DNA of 64,000 nt from UTCHB3 sp964371075 (GTDB lineage: Bacteria; Bacteroidota; Ignavibacteria; Ignavibacteriales; Ignavibacteriaceae). Positions 16,198 to 26,189 of the stretch are shown here, in pieces. Positions within the stretch are counted from its first letter, which is position 1. Each line of letters opens with the position of its first letter. The stretch spans positions 372,001-436,000 of the forward strand of contig CAYJKN010000001.1 of NCBI GenBank assembly GCA_964371075.1, given 5' to 3'. The notes below the pieces were generated by a model. That model was given only the letters and a program-made list of their open reading frames with translations, was not told the origin of the DNA and searched no databases. The position numbers and the translations under genes were made by a program.

Positions 16198-18732
16198 ATG
16201 ATGTATAAGTTTGTTGTATTAATAGTTATGTTCGGTTTTATAACCGTCTTCCCACAATATGGTGGACTTAAGGGTATTGTCTCCGCCGATGGTGAACCGC
16301 TTCCTGGTGTAACAATTAGAGTGTTGGACACCAAATCCGGTACCGTTACAGATTCTGATGGTTATTATGAATTAAAGAACCTCCCCGCCGGGAAAATTAA
16401 ATTGCAATTTACTTATGTTGGTTACCTCACGATAGATAAAACCGTAACCATCGAAGCTGGAAGAATTCTTACTGCAAATATCTCCTTGACCGAAAAAAAT
16501 CTGGAACTTGATGAAATAGTCATTTCCGACAAAGCCAGAGATGCCTCGGATACTGAAACCAGTATTATAGATCTTGAACCTGAACAGGCAAAAGTGTTAC
16601 CCGGTGCCGGAGAGGATGTTCTAAGGACTCTTCAGGCGCTCCCCGGAATTCTTGCTCCAAATGACTTTTCATCCCAACTGGTTGTTCGTGGATCGGGACC
16701 TGATCAAAATTTAATTATAATCGATAATGTTGAAATTTTTAATCCTTACAGACTCTACGGTTTTATCAGTATGTTTAATCCTGATGCCGTATCTGATATA
16801 ACTTTGATCACGGGTGGTTTCCCTGTCAAATATGGTGACAGACTCTCTGCGGTTCTTGATGTCTCCAACCGTGAAGGTACATCTAAAAAAGGAATTACCG
16901 GAAGTTTAAATGCCTCAATTACAAATGCAAACCTTGTTCTGGAAGGAAAAAATCCTTTTAATATTCAAGGTGGGTGGCTAATAAACAGTCGCCGAACATA
17001 TTATGATCTTATTCTCGAACCATTTGCAAAAAGTGCCGGACTGGTCGAGGAAGAAACCGCATTCCCAAACTTCTATGATATCCAGGCTAAAGTAACATTG
17101 GGACCTTTTGACGGACATAAGATTAATATTTTTGGCATCTACTCTGCTGATGGCGTTAATCTTGTCTCCGGCTCCAAAAGAGAAACCCCCGGAAGTGTAG
17201 CCGCAAATAATGTGACAAGAAATGATGTAATTGGAGTAACCTGGGAATATTCACCCAATGCTAAATTTTTCCTTCAGAATACACTGAGTTGGTACAACAA
17301 TAGTGGAGATGCAGGTTTCACAGCAGAAATTTTAGACCCGTCCTTAAATCGAGACGCATTTAAAGGTTTTAGTGCCGATACTATCAAACCTTATCTTTTT
17401 GGATTTAAAGTCAATTCAACTTTCCTTTTTGAGAAATTTTCCTGGGACACTAAAACTAATCTCCTTTGGGGAAATAACAATATCCTCGAGGCAGGATTTG
17501 GTGCAGATATCCTAAAATCGACCCTCATCTTTGATTTTGAATTCGATCCGGAACTTCGTGCAATTTTTGCTGCAAACCCTAATTTTAGATCTTCCATTGG
17601 AGATATCAAGGATACTAAAACTTATGGCAGGTACCGTTTTTTTGCACAAAACAAGTTTAATTTTTGGGATTTGGTCTATATTAATCCCGGAGTCAGATTT
17701 GATCATTATGAAATTATCGGTAAATCATATCTTGCACCCAGAATTTCAGCTTCACTACAGATCGATGAGTTAACAACATTAAGAGGTGCCTGGGGAGTTT
17801 TCTACCAGTCGCCCGGTTATGAAAAACTGCTCGACGCAGGAGTTCTCTACGATTTTTCACCTGTCAATGTTGCACTTCTTGAAGCAGAAAAAGCTATCCA
17901 CTATGTCCTCGGAATTGAAAAATGGCTCTCATTCGAGTGGAACCTCAAAATAGAAGCCTATTACAAAGATTTTAGTAACTTGATAGTCCCTAAAATAGTA
18001 ACAGGAACCAGATATTACACCGAAAGGGTGCCTGGTCAAGATCCAAACACAACTGCGGGTTGGACAAGGCCGGTCACGATTCAAAGCGATTCCATAACTC
18101 AAATTCCTGTGAATAACTCTTATGGCGAATCCTATGGTCTCGAAGTTATGCTTGCAAAAAAGAATATGGATCGAAATTCCTCGCTGAGTGGATGGATATC
18201 CTACTCCTTTTCGGTGGCAGACAGATTTGAGCGAAATTTTACCGTCCCGTTTAGATTTGACCAAAGACACACCCTGAATATTGTCCTCGACTATCAGTTT
18301 GCAGAAAATTGGAACCTTGGTGTGAGGTGGCAATATGGGTCAGGTTTCCCAAATACCACCCCCGAGGGGTTACGACCAAGGATTATTGCCGTAGATACAG
18401 ATGGTGATCTTAAACCTGATACACCTCAAATCTCCGTGAGACGAAGCACTGCTGATCCTGATTATGTAGAGGTGATCTATGATGTGGCTTTTGAGGATAA
18501 AAACCGGTTTAATGATCGCAAACCTGTTTACCATCGAATGGATATCAGGGTAACTGCGTCAGCAAAATTTTGGAATCTTAACTGGAATTTTTATCTCGAT
18601 GTAATAAATGTCTATAATCGCTCAAATATAATCGGATATAATTATTATGTGACGGAAAACAAAGAATTAGGTGTAAAACCTACCGCTATGTTTCCCATTT
18701 TACCGACCTTGGGTTTTAGCATAAAGTTTTAA
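16198..18732 (+). CDS. TonB-dependent receptor with carboxypeptidase-regulatory-like N-terminal domain
   Basis: 844 residues. A signal peptide ends near FPQYG. A CarboxypepD_reg-like/transthyretin-like domain follows (about 22-110; GLKGIVSADGEPLPGVTIRV and DSDGYYELKNLPAGK are its signatures). Then come the TonB plug domain (about 115-240; EDVLRTLQALPGI and VRGSGPDQNLIIIDN) and a large outer-membrane barrel ending LPTLGFSIKF with a terminal Phe. Such receptors import iron chelates, vitamins, peptides or oligosaccharides using the TonB-ExbBD system. There is no SusD neighbour, so a polysaccharide utilisation locus is unlikely. AAGGAT precedes the first ATG. The substrate is unknown. Confidence 0.9.
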   Translation: MMYKFVVLIVMFGFITVFPQYGGLKGIVSADGEPLPGVTIRVLDTKSGTVTDSDGYYELKNLPAGKIKLQFTYVGYLTIDKTVTIEAGRILTANISLTEKNLELDEIVISDKARDASDTETSIIDLEPEQAKVLPGAGEDVLRTLQALPGILAPNDFSSQLVVRGSGPDQNLIIIDNVEIFNPYRLYGFISMFNPDAVSDITLITGGFPVKYGDRLSAVLDVSNREGTSKKGITGSLNASITNANLVLEGKNPFNIQGGWLINSRRTYYDLILEPFAKSAGLVEEETAFPNFYDIQAKVTLGPFDGHKINIFGIYSADGVNLVSGSKRETPGSVAANNVTRNDVIGVTWEYSPNAKFFLQNTLSWYNNSGDAGFTAEILDPSLNRDAFKGFSADTIKPYLFGFKVNSTFLFEKFSWDTKTNLLWGNNNILEAGFGADILKSTLIFDFEFDPELRAIFAANPNFRSSIGDIKDTKTYGRYRFFAQNKFNFWDLVYINPGVRFDHYEIIGKSYLAPRISASLQIDELTTLRGAWGVFYQSPGYEKLLDAGVLYDFSPVNVALLEAEKAIHYVLGIEKWLSFEWNLKIEAYYKDFSNLIVPKIVTGTRYYTERVPGQDPNTTAGWTRPVTIQSDSITQIPVNNSYGESYGLEVMLAKKNMDRNSSLSGWISYSFSVADRFERNFTVPFRFDQRHTLNIVLDYQFAENWNLGVRWQYGSGFPNTTPEGLRPRIIAVDTDGDLKPDTPQISVRRSTADPDYVEVIYDVAFEDKNRFNDRKPVYHRMDIRVTASAKFWNLNWNFYLDVINVYNRSNIIGYNYYVTENKELGVKPTAMFPILPTLGFSIKF

Positions 18733-18769
18733 TTTCGTATAATTAAATTCAGCAATTTGTGATTTTTTA

Positions 18770-19969
18770 ATGCAACTTCCCCAGTATAAAACCATTACCC
18801 GACTTACTTCTGAGATCAAAGGAACTCTTGAGCAAGGTTTTAGATTTGAAACCGTAATTGGTGAGGTTTCAAACTTTAAACCCCACTACTCGGGTCACTG
18901 GTATTTTACTCTGAAAGATGCCGGTGCACAGATTTCGTGCTGCATGTGGGCGGGCAATAACAAAAAAATTAACTTTACCCCAAAAGATGGCTCACAAATA
19001 GTTGTTACAGGTTCTGTTACCGTATATCCACCAAGAGGTAATTATCAGTTGGACATCACTGATATGAAAAATACCGGTGTGGGTGACCTTCAGATGGCTT
19101 TTGAATTTCTGAAGGAAAAACTTGGTAAAGAAGGACTTTTTGAAACAGGGCGAAAAAGGGAAATCAGAACATTCCCCTCAAAAATTGGAATTGTTACCTC
19201 CCCCACCGGAGCTGCATTCCAGGATATGATCTCAGTTGCCAATCGGAGATTTCCGCTCGTTGAGCTCATTCTTGCTCCCGCAAAGGTTCAAGGTGAGGGA
19301 GCTGCCGCGTCCATTGCATATGGCATTGCGGCTCTAAATGAGTTCGATGATATAGATGTGATTATTATAGGAAGAGGTGGAGGGAGCCTTGAAGACCTGT
19401 GGGCTTTCAACGAAGAAATAACAGCAAGAGCAGTCTTCAACTCCAGAATACCGGTTATCTCAGCTGTGGGTCATGAGGTTGACTTCACTATTTCTGATTT
19501 TGTTGCAGACATCAGGGCTGCCACACCAACAGCTGCCATGGAACTGGTAACCCCCGATAAAATGAAGGTGGAAGCAGCTTTACATGATTTTATGAACAAT
19601 TTTGATCTGGCTGTCTCAGCCAATCTTAATGGAAAAAAAGATTCTGTTTTTAAGTTTATCAACTCCCCTGTTGTTAAAACTCCTGTTAATATCATAAAAA
19701 TGAACAGCCAAAAACTTGATCTTGCAGTGATGAGACTCGAAAATACGATGAATACAAATCTGAAGGACCTGAAAAACAGAGTCAATTCAGCTGTTTTACA
19801 CTTAAAATCGAACGATCACAACAGAATCCTTAAAAAAGGTTTTGTTTTTGTTACCCAAAACAATAAATTTATTAAATCATCACAAGAACTCAGAATAAAA
19901 GATCAATTTCAATTGAACTTTTTTGACGGGAAAATTCTTATTGAAGGTAATAATGGAAAAAGTAAATAG
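18770..19969 (+). CDS. xseA: Exodeoxyribonuclease VII large subunit
   Basis: 399 residues. N-terminal OB-fold for DNA binding (about 5-105; FETVIGEVSNFKPHYSGHWYFTLKD), then the nuclease domain with IGIVTSPTGAAFQDM near residue 145, IIIGRGGGSLEDLWAFNEE near 205, and AVGHEVDFTISDFVADIRAATPTAAAE-like block around 235-260. The C-terminal region is shorter than in E. coli XseA (456 aa) but coiled coil residues are seen. With XseB it degrades single-stranded DNA to acid-soluble oligonucleotides. The gene overlaps xseB by 17 nt, consistent with translational coupling. Confidence 0.96.
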   Translation: MQLPQYKTITRLTSEIKGTLEQGFRFETVIGEVSNFKPHYSGHWYFTLKDAGAQISCCMWAGNNKKINFTPKDGSQIVVTGSVTVYPPRGNYQLDITDMKNTGVGDLQMAFEFLKEKLGKEGLFETGRKREIRTFPSKIGIVTSPTGAAFQDMISVANRRFPLVELILAPAKVQGEGAAASIAYGIAALNEFDDIDVIIIGRGGGSLEDLWAFNEEITARAVFNSRIPVISAVGHEVDFTISDFVADIRAATPTAAMELVTPDKMKVEAALHDFMNNFDLAVSANLNGKKDSVFKFINSPVVKTPVNIIKMNSQKLDLAVMRLENTMNTNLKDLKNRVNSAVLHLKSNDHNRILKKGFVFVTQNNKFIKSSQELRIKDQFQLNFFDGKILIEGNNGKSK

Positions 19970-20165
19970 CGATATCACAGCTTTTAAGATAAAACTTGAG
20001 AGAATTGAACAGATATCTGAACTTCTTGAAGACCAGGACCTCGATCTTGAACAGGCAATAAAACTCTACGAAGAAGGTATGATTCTTTCGCAAGAGTGCC
20101 TTAAAACGCTTCAGGCGGCCGAAGTAAAAATTACGGAATTAAAAAACTCATTCAACACGCTTTAA
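19953..20165 (+). CDS. xseB: Exodeoxyribonuclease VII small subunit
   Basis: 70 residues from MEKVNSD. A longer frame from 19923 exists, but GAAGGT lies just before the ATG at 19953, and the family is about 70-80 residues long. The helical segment LERIEQISELLEDQDLDLEQAIKLYEEG is typical of XseB. It forms a complex with several copies per XseA. It overlaps the xseA end. The dxs gene follows after 41 nt in the same direction, a neighbour order (xseA-xseB-dxs) seen in many bacteria. Confidence 0.94.
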   Translation: MEKVNSDITAFKIKLERIEQISELLEDQDLDLEQAIKLYEEGMILSQECLKTLQAAEVKITELKNSFNTL

Positions 20166-20206
20166 TGATCACCCAATAAACCACTTTTTTTCTTTGGAGA
20201 AACCGA

Positions 20207-22126
20207 ATGCTTGATATGAACAACTACCCCGCACTATCGAAGGTAAATGTTCCCGCAGATTTTAGAGATTTTACAATCCCCGAGCTTAAACAGCTCTGTA
20301 CTGATGTCAGGCAGTATATGGTGGATGTGATCTCAGTTATTGGTGGTCATTTTGGCGGTGGGCTTGGTGCTGTCGAATTAACGGTCGCTATGCACAAAGT
20401 GTTTAATACACCTGAAGATCAGATAGTATGGGATACAGGGCATCAAGCTTATCCACACAAAATTCTCACTGGTAGAAAGGACCTGCTGCCAACCATCAGA
20501 CAACTCAACGGTATTTCAGGATTCCTCAAAAGAAATGAGAGTGTATACGACGCCTTTGGTGCAGGACATGCATCCACTTCTATCTCTGCAGCTCTTGGAA
20601 TTGCAGAAGCAAATAAATATATGGGAACCAACCGTAAGGTCATCGCTGTAATCGGTGATGGTGCTATGACCGGCGGAATGGCTTATGAGGCGATGAATAA
20701 TGCCGGTATGCTCGGTGCAAACCTGATTGTGGTTCTTAATGATAACAATATGTCAATCGCATCCAATGTATGGCAGTTTTCCAACTATTTTACTTCAATC
20801 ATTACCAATCCCGAATACAATAAATTTAAGGGATATGTTTGGGATCTTACCGGAAAAATGGATAATTTCGGTGACAGACTGAGAAAAGTGGTTGGGAAAG
20901 TGGAAGGTGGACTCAAATCCATTATTACTCCGGGAATGCTTTTTGAAGCACTTGGTTTTCGTTATTTTGGACCGGTTAACGGGCACAATGTCCATCATCT
21001 TGTTAGAGTTTTTGAAGCCGCAAAAGGATTGACCGGTCCGATCCTGATTCATGCCAACACGGAAAAAGGAAAAGGTTACGCTCCCGCTGAAAAACATGTT
21101 CAAAGACTTCATGCATCAACACCATTTGATAAAGTAACAGGAATTGCTTACAAAAAAGAAGGTGCTCCAGCAGCCTACACTAAAATCTTTGGGGATGCAC
21201 TTGTTGAAATTGTAAAACAAAACCCTAAAGTGGTGGGTATTACGGCAGCAATGCCTGATGGAACGGGATTAAATATTTTACAGGAAAAATGCCCACAAAA
21301 TTATTACGATGTTGGAATAGCTGAAGAGCACGGAGTTACTTTTTCTGCGGGACTTGCAACCCAGGGTGTGATACCGGTGGTTGCCATATACTCCACATTC
21401 CTTCAAAGGGCAATCGATCAGATTGTTCATGATATCGCACTTCAAAAATTGCATGTAGTTTTTGTCCTCGACCGCGCCGGTCTTGTTGGTGCAGATGGAC
21501 CAACCCACCACGGAACGCTTGATCTTACTTATCTCAGAATGATTCCAAAAATGGTAATCATGGCTCCAAAAGATGAAAACGAATTACGAAATATGCTTTA
21601 TACAGCCACCAAATTGGAAGGTGGTCCCGTTGCAATCCGTTATCCAAGAGGAAATGCGCTCGGGGTTCCGCTCAGTGAGGAATTTTTACAATATGAAGTT
21701 GGTAAAGCTGAAGTAATTTCAGAAGGCACCGATGTTGCAATTCTCGCTGTAGGATCGATGGTTGACTATGCTACAAAAGTGATTCCCAAACTTGAAGAAT
21801 TTGGAATTTCGGCAAAACTCGTAAATATGAGATTCATAAAACCTCTTGATACCGATCTTCTTGATGAAGTTGCTGTCTCTCATAAAAAACTTATTACTCT
21901 TGAAGAAAACACCCTTGTTGGAGGGTTTGGCTCTGCAATAACAGAATATTTCTGCGACAAGTTTTATAAAAACGATATTCTCCGTATCGGTTTGCCTGAC
22001 GGTTTTGTTGATCATGGAACTCAGGCTGAATTGCACCGAATACTTGAAATTGACCCTGAGGGGATTCTGAATAAAATAAAAAACTTTTGCCAAGCTGAAA
22101 AACATATCGATGAGGTGGTGGTCTGA
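20207..22126 (+). CDS. dxs: 1-deoxy-D-xylulose-5-phosphate synthase
   Basis: 639 residues, full length. It condenses pyruvate and glyceraldehyde-3-phosphate using thiamine diphosphate, the first step of the MEP isoprenoid pathway. Signatures: WDTGHQAYPHKILTGR near residue 85, the ThDP/Mg motif GDGAMTGGMAYEAMNNAG near 147, AEEHGVTFSAGLA with the catalytic Glu near 375, and VNGHNVHHLV. GGAG seven bases before the ATG supports the start. The downstream oxidoreductase begins at the final A of the stop (1-nt overlap). Products of this pathway would feed menaquinone synthesis (menF/menD) and, with IspH, form one visible isoprenoid route. Confidence 0.98.
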   Translation: MLDMNNYPALSKVNVPADFRDFTIPELKQLCTDVRQYMVDVISVIGGHFGGGLGAVELTVAMHKVFNTPEDQIVWDTGHQAYPHKILTGRKDLLPTIRQLNGISGFLKRNESVYDAFGAGHASTSISAALGIAEANKYMGTNRKVIAVIGDGAMTGGMAYEAMNNAGMLGANLIVVLNDNNMSIASNVWQFSNYFTSIITNPEYNKFKGYVWDLTGKMDNFGDRLRKVVGKVEGGLKSIITPGMLFEALGFRYFGPVNGHNVHHLVRVFEAAKGLTGPILIHANTEKGKGYAPAEKHVQRLHASTPFDKVTGIAYKKEGAPAAYTKIFGDALVEIVKQNPKVVGITAAMPDGTGLNILQEKCPQNYYDVGIAEEHGVTFSAGLATQGVIPVVAIYSTFLQRAIDQIVHDIALQKLHVVFVLDRAGLVGADGPTHHGTLDLTYLRMIPKMVIMAPKDENELRNMLYTATKLEGGPVAIRYPRGNALGVPLSEEFLQYEVGKAEVISEGTDVAILAVGSMVDYATKVIPKLEEFGISAKLVNMRFIKPLDTDLLDEVAVSHKKLITLEENTLVGGFGSAITEYFCDKFYKNDILRIGLPDGFVDHGTQAELHRILEIDPEGILNKIKNFCQAEKHIDEVVV

Positions 22127-23127
22127 TGCCAAAAATAAAATTCGGAATAATTGGATTGGGTGGAATCTCACAGCTGATTCATCTCCCCGATCTCTTTAAA
22201 AACCGGGATGTAGAAATTTCTGCCATTGCAGACATCAATAAAAATGCTCTTGATGAAGTTTCCACTAAATTTAAGATTGAAAAACAATTCACCGATTATC
22301 GAAAAATGTTGGAGTCGGTTGAGATTGATGCGGTTCTGATCGCCACACCTACCAAATCTCACAAACAAATTGCCCTCGATTGTGTTAATGCGGGGAAACA
22401 TATCCTTGTTGAGAAACCTCTGGCGCGAACCCTTGAGGAAGCACGGGAGATCACTGAAGTTGCAAAATCCAGGGATGTCCTTGCCATGGTAGGGATGAAT
22501 ATGAGATATCGCCCTGATATTATGCTTCTTAAAAGTATCGTCGGTTCAGGTGAACTTGGAAAACCATTTTATGTAAAATGTTCATGGTTCAAATCTCAGT
22601 CAAGCTCTGCTAAATGGTTTACAAAAAAAGATGAGTCGGGTGGTGGTGTAATATTTGATCTTGGAATTGTATTGCTCGATCTTGCACTATGGTTCCTCGA
22701 TTTCCCCGAAGTAAGATCAGTCTCGACACAGAATTTTAATATAAGAACAAAAAATGTTGAAGATTCTTCAATCAGTCTTATAAGAACTGAGCCGGGGTCA
22801 TTAATTTATATGGAATCTTCCTGGGCAATTTCACCCGAGAGGGATACTTTCAACATTGAAATTTACTGTGACAAAGGGAATGCTCTCATTAATCCGCTTC
22901 GTGTAATAAAAAATATTGATGGACAAAGTCTCGAATTAAAACCGATGATGAACGAAAATCGTAAGATCAATTTCGAAAAATCATACCAGAACGAACTTAA
23001 TCATTTCATCGGTGCCATTAAAGGCCTCAACCCCCTGCTATCTACAGTTGAGGACTCTGCTTCAAGGCTCAAAATAATAGAAAATATGTATCTCTCAGCA
23101 AAATTGAATCAGGAGGTTCTTCTCTGA
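22126..23127 (+). CDS. Gfo/Idh/MocA family NAD(P)-dependent oxidoreductase
   Basis: 333 residues. N-terminal Rossmann fold (IGLGGISQLIHLPD near residues 8-21) and the family motif EKPLARTLEEA around residue 93, in which Lys of EKP is catalytic. The C-terminal alpha/beta domain has a GGGVIFDLGIVLLDLALWF helix typical of the family. The substrate (a sugar, inositol or similar) is not predictable. It begins within the dxs stop codon and ends two nt before the response regulator start, so it links the dxs group to the two-component genes in one transcript. Confidence 0.9.
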   Translation: MPKIKFGIIGLGGISQLIHLPDLFKNRDVEISAIADINKNALDEVSTKFKIEKQFTDYRKMLESVEIDAVLIATPTKSHKQIALDCVNAGKHILVEKPLARTLEEAREITEVAKSRDVLAMVGMNMRYRPDIMLLKSIVGSGELGKPFYVKCSWFKSQSSSAKWFTKKDESGGGVIFDLGIVLLDLALWFLDFPEVRSVSTQNFNIRTKNVEDSSISLIRTEPGSLIYMESSWAISPERDTFNIEIYCDKGNALINPLRVIKNIDGQSLELKPMMNENRKINFEKSYQNELNHFIGAIKGLNPLLSTVEDSASRLKIIENMYLSAKLNQEVLL

Positions 23128-23129
23128 GT

Positions 23130-23825
23130 ATGAAAACCAAGATATTAATTGTGGAAGATGAAAGAGATATTGTTGAGTTTCTTACATACAACCTGGAACT
23201 CGAAAACTTCACTGTGATCGCTGCTCATGATGGTGAGGAGGGATTAAGAAAAATGGCCGAAAAACCGGATATAGTTCTTCTCGATATCATGATGCCAAAG
23301 ATGGATGGATATGAGGTGTGCAAAAGAATCAGAGAAAACAAACAGACTGCAAAACTGCCGGTTATTTTTCTCACGGCAAAATCAAGTGAATACGATGAAC
23401 TCAGAGGTCTTGATCTCGGGGCAAACGACTACATTCTAAAACCTGTCTCCCCTGCTAAACTTGTTGCTAAAGTAAAGTCCACCCTTCGAAATGTAACAAA
23501 TCTTGGCTCTGATGAAAATGAAGCCTTAACCAATGTAAAAATGGGGCCAATTGAAATTGACAGGGAGAAATATACCGTTTCCATAGATTCCACTGAGAAA
23601 GTCTTTCCAAGAAAAGAATTTGAACTCTTGTTCTATTTGATTAGTGCTCCCGGAACTGTCTTTAGCAGAGCCACTCTCTTAAGGGATGTATGGGGCTCCG
23701 ATGTATTTGTGGTTGACAGAACCGTCGATGTCCACATCAGAAAAATCAGGGAGAAACTCGATGAATATCAATACTTAATTGAGACCGTAAAAGGTGTCGG
23801 TTACCGCTTCAAAGAGATTGAATAA
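23130..23825 (+). CDS. OmpR/PhoB-type response regulator
   Basis: 231 residues. Receiver domain (1-120): acidic pair in ILIVEDERD, phosphoacceptor Asp in IVLLDIMMPKMDG, and LKPVSP with the conserved Lys. The C-terminal winged-helix DNA-binding domain (about 135-230) contains the RTVDVHIRKIREKL recognition helix and the ETVKGVGYRFKE wing. AGGAGG stands upstream of the ATG. Probably phosphorylated by the overlapping histidine kinase. By family it resembles PhoB, but no pho box was tested. Confidence 0.93.
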   Translation: MKTKILIVEDERDIVEFLTYNLELENFTVIAAHDGEEGLRKMAEKPDIVLLDIMMPKMDGYEVCKRIRENKQTAKLPVIFLTAKSSEYDELRGLDLGANDYILKPVSPAKLVAKVKSTLRNVTNLGSDENEALTNVKMGPIEIDREKYTVSIDSTEKVFPRKEFELLFYLISAPGTVFSRATLLRDVWGSDVFVVDRTVDVHIRKIREKLDEYQYLIETVKGVGYRFKEIE

Positions 23826-24834
23826 TCCTCTATCTGCAGCTTCGCGTTATAGAAAGGAACTGCTCCTTTCGCTTGCTTCATTTATCGTTGTCTCGATAAT
23901 ATTTTATTCTTTTAATTCCAACCCGGTGATACATATCTTCACCGGATCAATCTGGTTGGTTGTTCTTTATTATTACATCGGCAAAAGACGATATTCAGAT
24001 CTCTCTGAAATAAAAAAAACTTTACGTATAATTGCATCGAGAGAGATTGAACTGACGAGCAGTTTTGAATTGGATAAGGGACTTGAAGACATTCAGGTTG
24101 AGCTTAATGAGATGGTAAAAAAGATAAACAGCGATTTTATTTACCTGAAAAAACTTGAGCAAACCAGGAAAGAATTTCTTGGGAATGTTTCACATGAATT
24201 AAAAACGCCCATTTTTGCAATTGGTGGTTACATTGAGACTCTATTAAATGGAGCAATTTCAGACCAAAGAGTTAACATGCATTTCCTGCAAAAAGCTTTT
24301 GACCATACTCAGAATCTCAGCAATTTATTAAATGACCTGATTGATATTTCTCTTATCGAATCAGGACAACTCAAGATGAGTTTTAGATACTTTAATTTGA
24401 AAAATTTTCTTACTGAACTTGCCGAGGAATTTAACCCGACAATTTCAGATACACCAATTCAATTGGTTATCCAACCCGTTCGGAAGGGATTACAGATTTA
24501 CGGCGATAAAACCCGTTTCAGGCAGGTTATGATCAATTTACTGCAAAATGCAGTCAAATACTCATCTGAAGGATCAATTCAGATTATAGTTGAAGAGAAT
24601 AGTGATGACTGCACCATCATGGTGAAGGATGAGGGAGTTGGTATTCAGGAGGATGATCTCTCACGAATTTTTGAAAGGTTTTACCGGGTGGATAAAGCCC
24701 GATCCCGGGATGTTGGCGGCACAGGCTTGGGCCTCGCCATCGTTAAACATATTTTAGAAGCTCACAATTCAAAAATAGAAGTGATTAGCAAATACGGAGA
24801 GGGTTCCACCTTTTTCTTTAAGCTCGCAAAATAA
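23794..24834 (+). CDS. Sensor histidine kinase, PhoR-like
   Basis: Up to 346 residues. Two N-terminal hydrophobic segments (about 20-55) make a short membrane sensor with no large periplasmic domain. The kinase core shows the H box GNVSHELKTPIF with the phosphorylated His, N box MINLLQNAVKYS, G1 DEGVGIQED, F box IFERFYRVDKARS and G2 GGTGLGLAIVKHI. The start is uncertain: the frame has no ATG, and the candidates are the GTG at 23794 (overlapping the regulator by 32 nt) or the TTG at 23818 inside the regulator's last codons. The overlap implies coupled translation of regulator and kinase. Confidence 0.92.
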   Translation: MSVTASKRLNNPLSAASRYRKELLLSLASFIVVSIIFYSFNSNPVIHIFTGSIWLVVLYYYIGKRRYSDLSEIKKTLRIIASREIELTSSFELDKGLEDIQVELNEMVKKINSDFIYLKKLEQTRKEFLGNVSHELKTPIFAIGGYIETLLNGAISDQRVNMHFLQKAFDHTQNLSNLLNDLIDISLIESGQLKMSFRYFNLKNFLTELAEEFNPTISDTPIQLVIQPVRKGLQIYGDKTRFRQVMINLLQNAVKYSSEGSIQIIVEENSDDCTIMVKDEGVGIQEDDLSRIFERFYRVDKARSRDVGGTGLGLAIVKHILEAHNSKIEVISKYGEGSTFFFKLAK

Positions 24835-24842
24835 AATTTATT

Positions 24843-26189
24843 ATGTCATTTTACTTCGATACAGAAACAGATATTACAGAGATTAATTCACATTGTTATC
24901 CAAACGGGATCACATCCAAATATTATGAGTTGAATATCCCGGGGATATCACTGATTTCCTCAATGCAAACTGATAAAGATGACTTTTTTTATCTTCGGTT
25001 TCCGAATAAATCAATTGAAATAGTGGCAATTGGTAAACTCAAAACATTTTCGATAAATAGTTATCACGAACTGAATAATTTTAAATTATCTTTTGACTTC
25101 CCACCCAATGACTCGAAATGTGAAAAATTACCCGATTATTTTTCTTATATCTCTTTCCCCTTTAACTCCTCTCCCGGGATTCCTTACTCAAGTTGGGTAA
25201 TACCCGAAGTGGTCATTAAATCTGTTCGTGAAAGATGTCTTATTCGAATTAATGCAACAGATGATAATTTTAATTTTGACTTAAAATTACAAGAATTGGT
25301 TACCCTGCTTAATACTCAGTCAGATAGTGACACCGGGAGTTCCACCGTTGGTGTTACTGTCACATCCACTGAGGATGAATCATTATCAGAATTTTCTGAA
25401 AAAGTAATCAAAATGAAGTCACAAATCACTTCAGGTGTTTTAACCAAGGGTGTCGTCTCCAGACAACGATTAGTCAGGTTTGAAGGGAAATTTGACTTTC
25501 ACAATGCGATAAACACTTTGGCTGAAAAATATCCTGAGTGTACCATTCTCCTAACAAACTATTCGAATAAATTATTTATAGCAGCTACCCCGGAGACGCT
25601 GTTTAGACTTGACGGATGTAATCTTGTAACGGAAGCTGTGGCCGGCTCAATTCAGTCTTCTGATGAAACTTCTGAACAACTTACAAGGGAGAATGAACTT
25701 CTACATTCAGCAAAAAATCTTGACGAACACTTTATTGTGAGAGATTTTATTGTTAATAATCTTAAGCTGATTGCTCCTGATGTAACGTTTGATCACAAAC
25801 CGGGCACAAGAAAATTAAAAAATGTAACCCACCTCGTGAGTAAGGTTTCAGCAAGATTGCCAGGGAATACCTCTCCAATCGAATTAATCAAACTTCTTTT
25901 TCCTACTCCGGCGCTCTGCGGAAGCCCAAAATTGGAGGCCGCCACTATTATTAATGAGATTGAAGGAAAACCCAGAGACCTTTATGGCGGAGTTTTTGGA
26001 TACATCACTACCGGTGGATTATCTGAATATTTTGTCTCCATTCGTTGTGGTTTCCTGCTCGATGACCATGCAATCTTATATGCCGGTGGCGGGATTGTGG
26101 CCAACTCTGATCCTGCAGAAGAATTTGCAGAGACTGAAATAAAATTTACACCCCTGAATTCTCTCTTTACAGATGAAATACAACATTAA
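24843..26189 (+). CDS. menF: Isochorismate synthase
   Basis: 448 residues. Chorismate-binding domain in the C-terminal two thirds: FIAATPETLFRL, ELLHSAKNLDEHFIVRDF, HLVSKVSARL, LFPTPALCGSPK (the region around residue 355), and GVFGYITTGGLSEYFVSIRCGF. These carry the Mg and chorismate contacts of the isochorismate/anthranilate/salicylate synthase family. With menD directly downstream (17-nt overlap), the menaquinone role is clear: chorismate to isochorismate. The N-terminal third is poorly conserved, as is usual for the family. In-frame overlap with menD indicates coupling. Confidence 0.95.
   Translation: MSFYFDTETDITEINSHCYPNGITSKYYELNIPGISLISSMQTDKDDFFYLRFPNKSIEIVAIGKLKTFSINSYHELNNFKLSFDFPPNDSKCEKLPDYFSYISFPFNSSPGIPYSSWVIPEVVIKSVRERCLIRINATDDNFNFDLKLQELVTLLNTQSDSDTGSSTVGVTVTSTEDESLSEFSEKVIKMKSQITSGVLTKGVVSRQRLVRFEGKFDFHNAINTLAEKYPECTILLTNYSNKLFIAATPETLFRLDGCNLVTEAVAGSIQSSDETSEQLTRENELLHSAKNLDEHFIVRDFIVNNLKLIAPDVTFDHKPGTRKLKNVTHLVSKVSARLPGNTSPIELIKLLFPTPALCGSPKLEAATIINEIEGKPRDLYGGVFGYITTGGLSEYFVSIRCGFLLDDHAILYAGGGIVANSDPAEEFAETEIKFTPLNSLFTDEIQH

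Noticed and set aside
17929..18333. 134-codon frame antisense to the TonB receptor barrel
   Set aside because: No RBS or recognizable domain; barrel coding DNA often gives long antisense frames.
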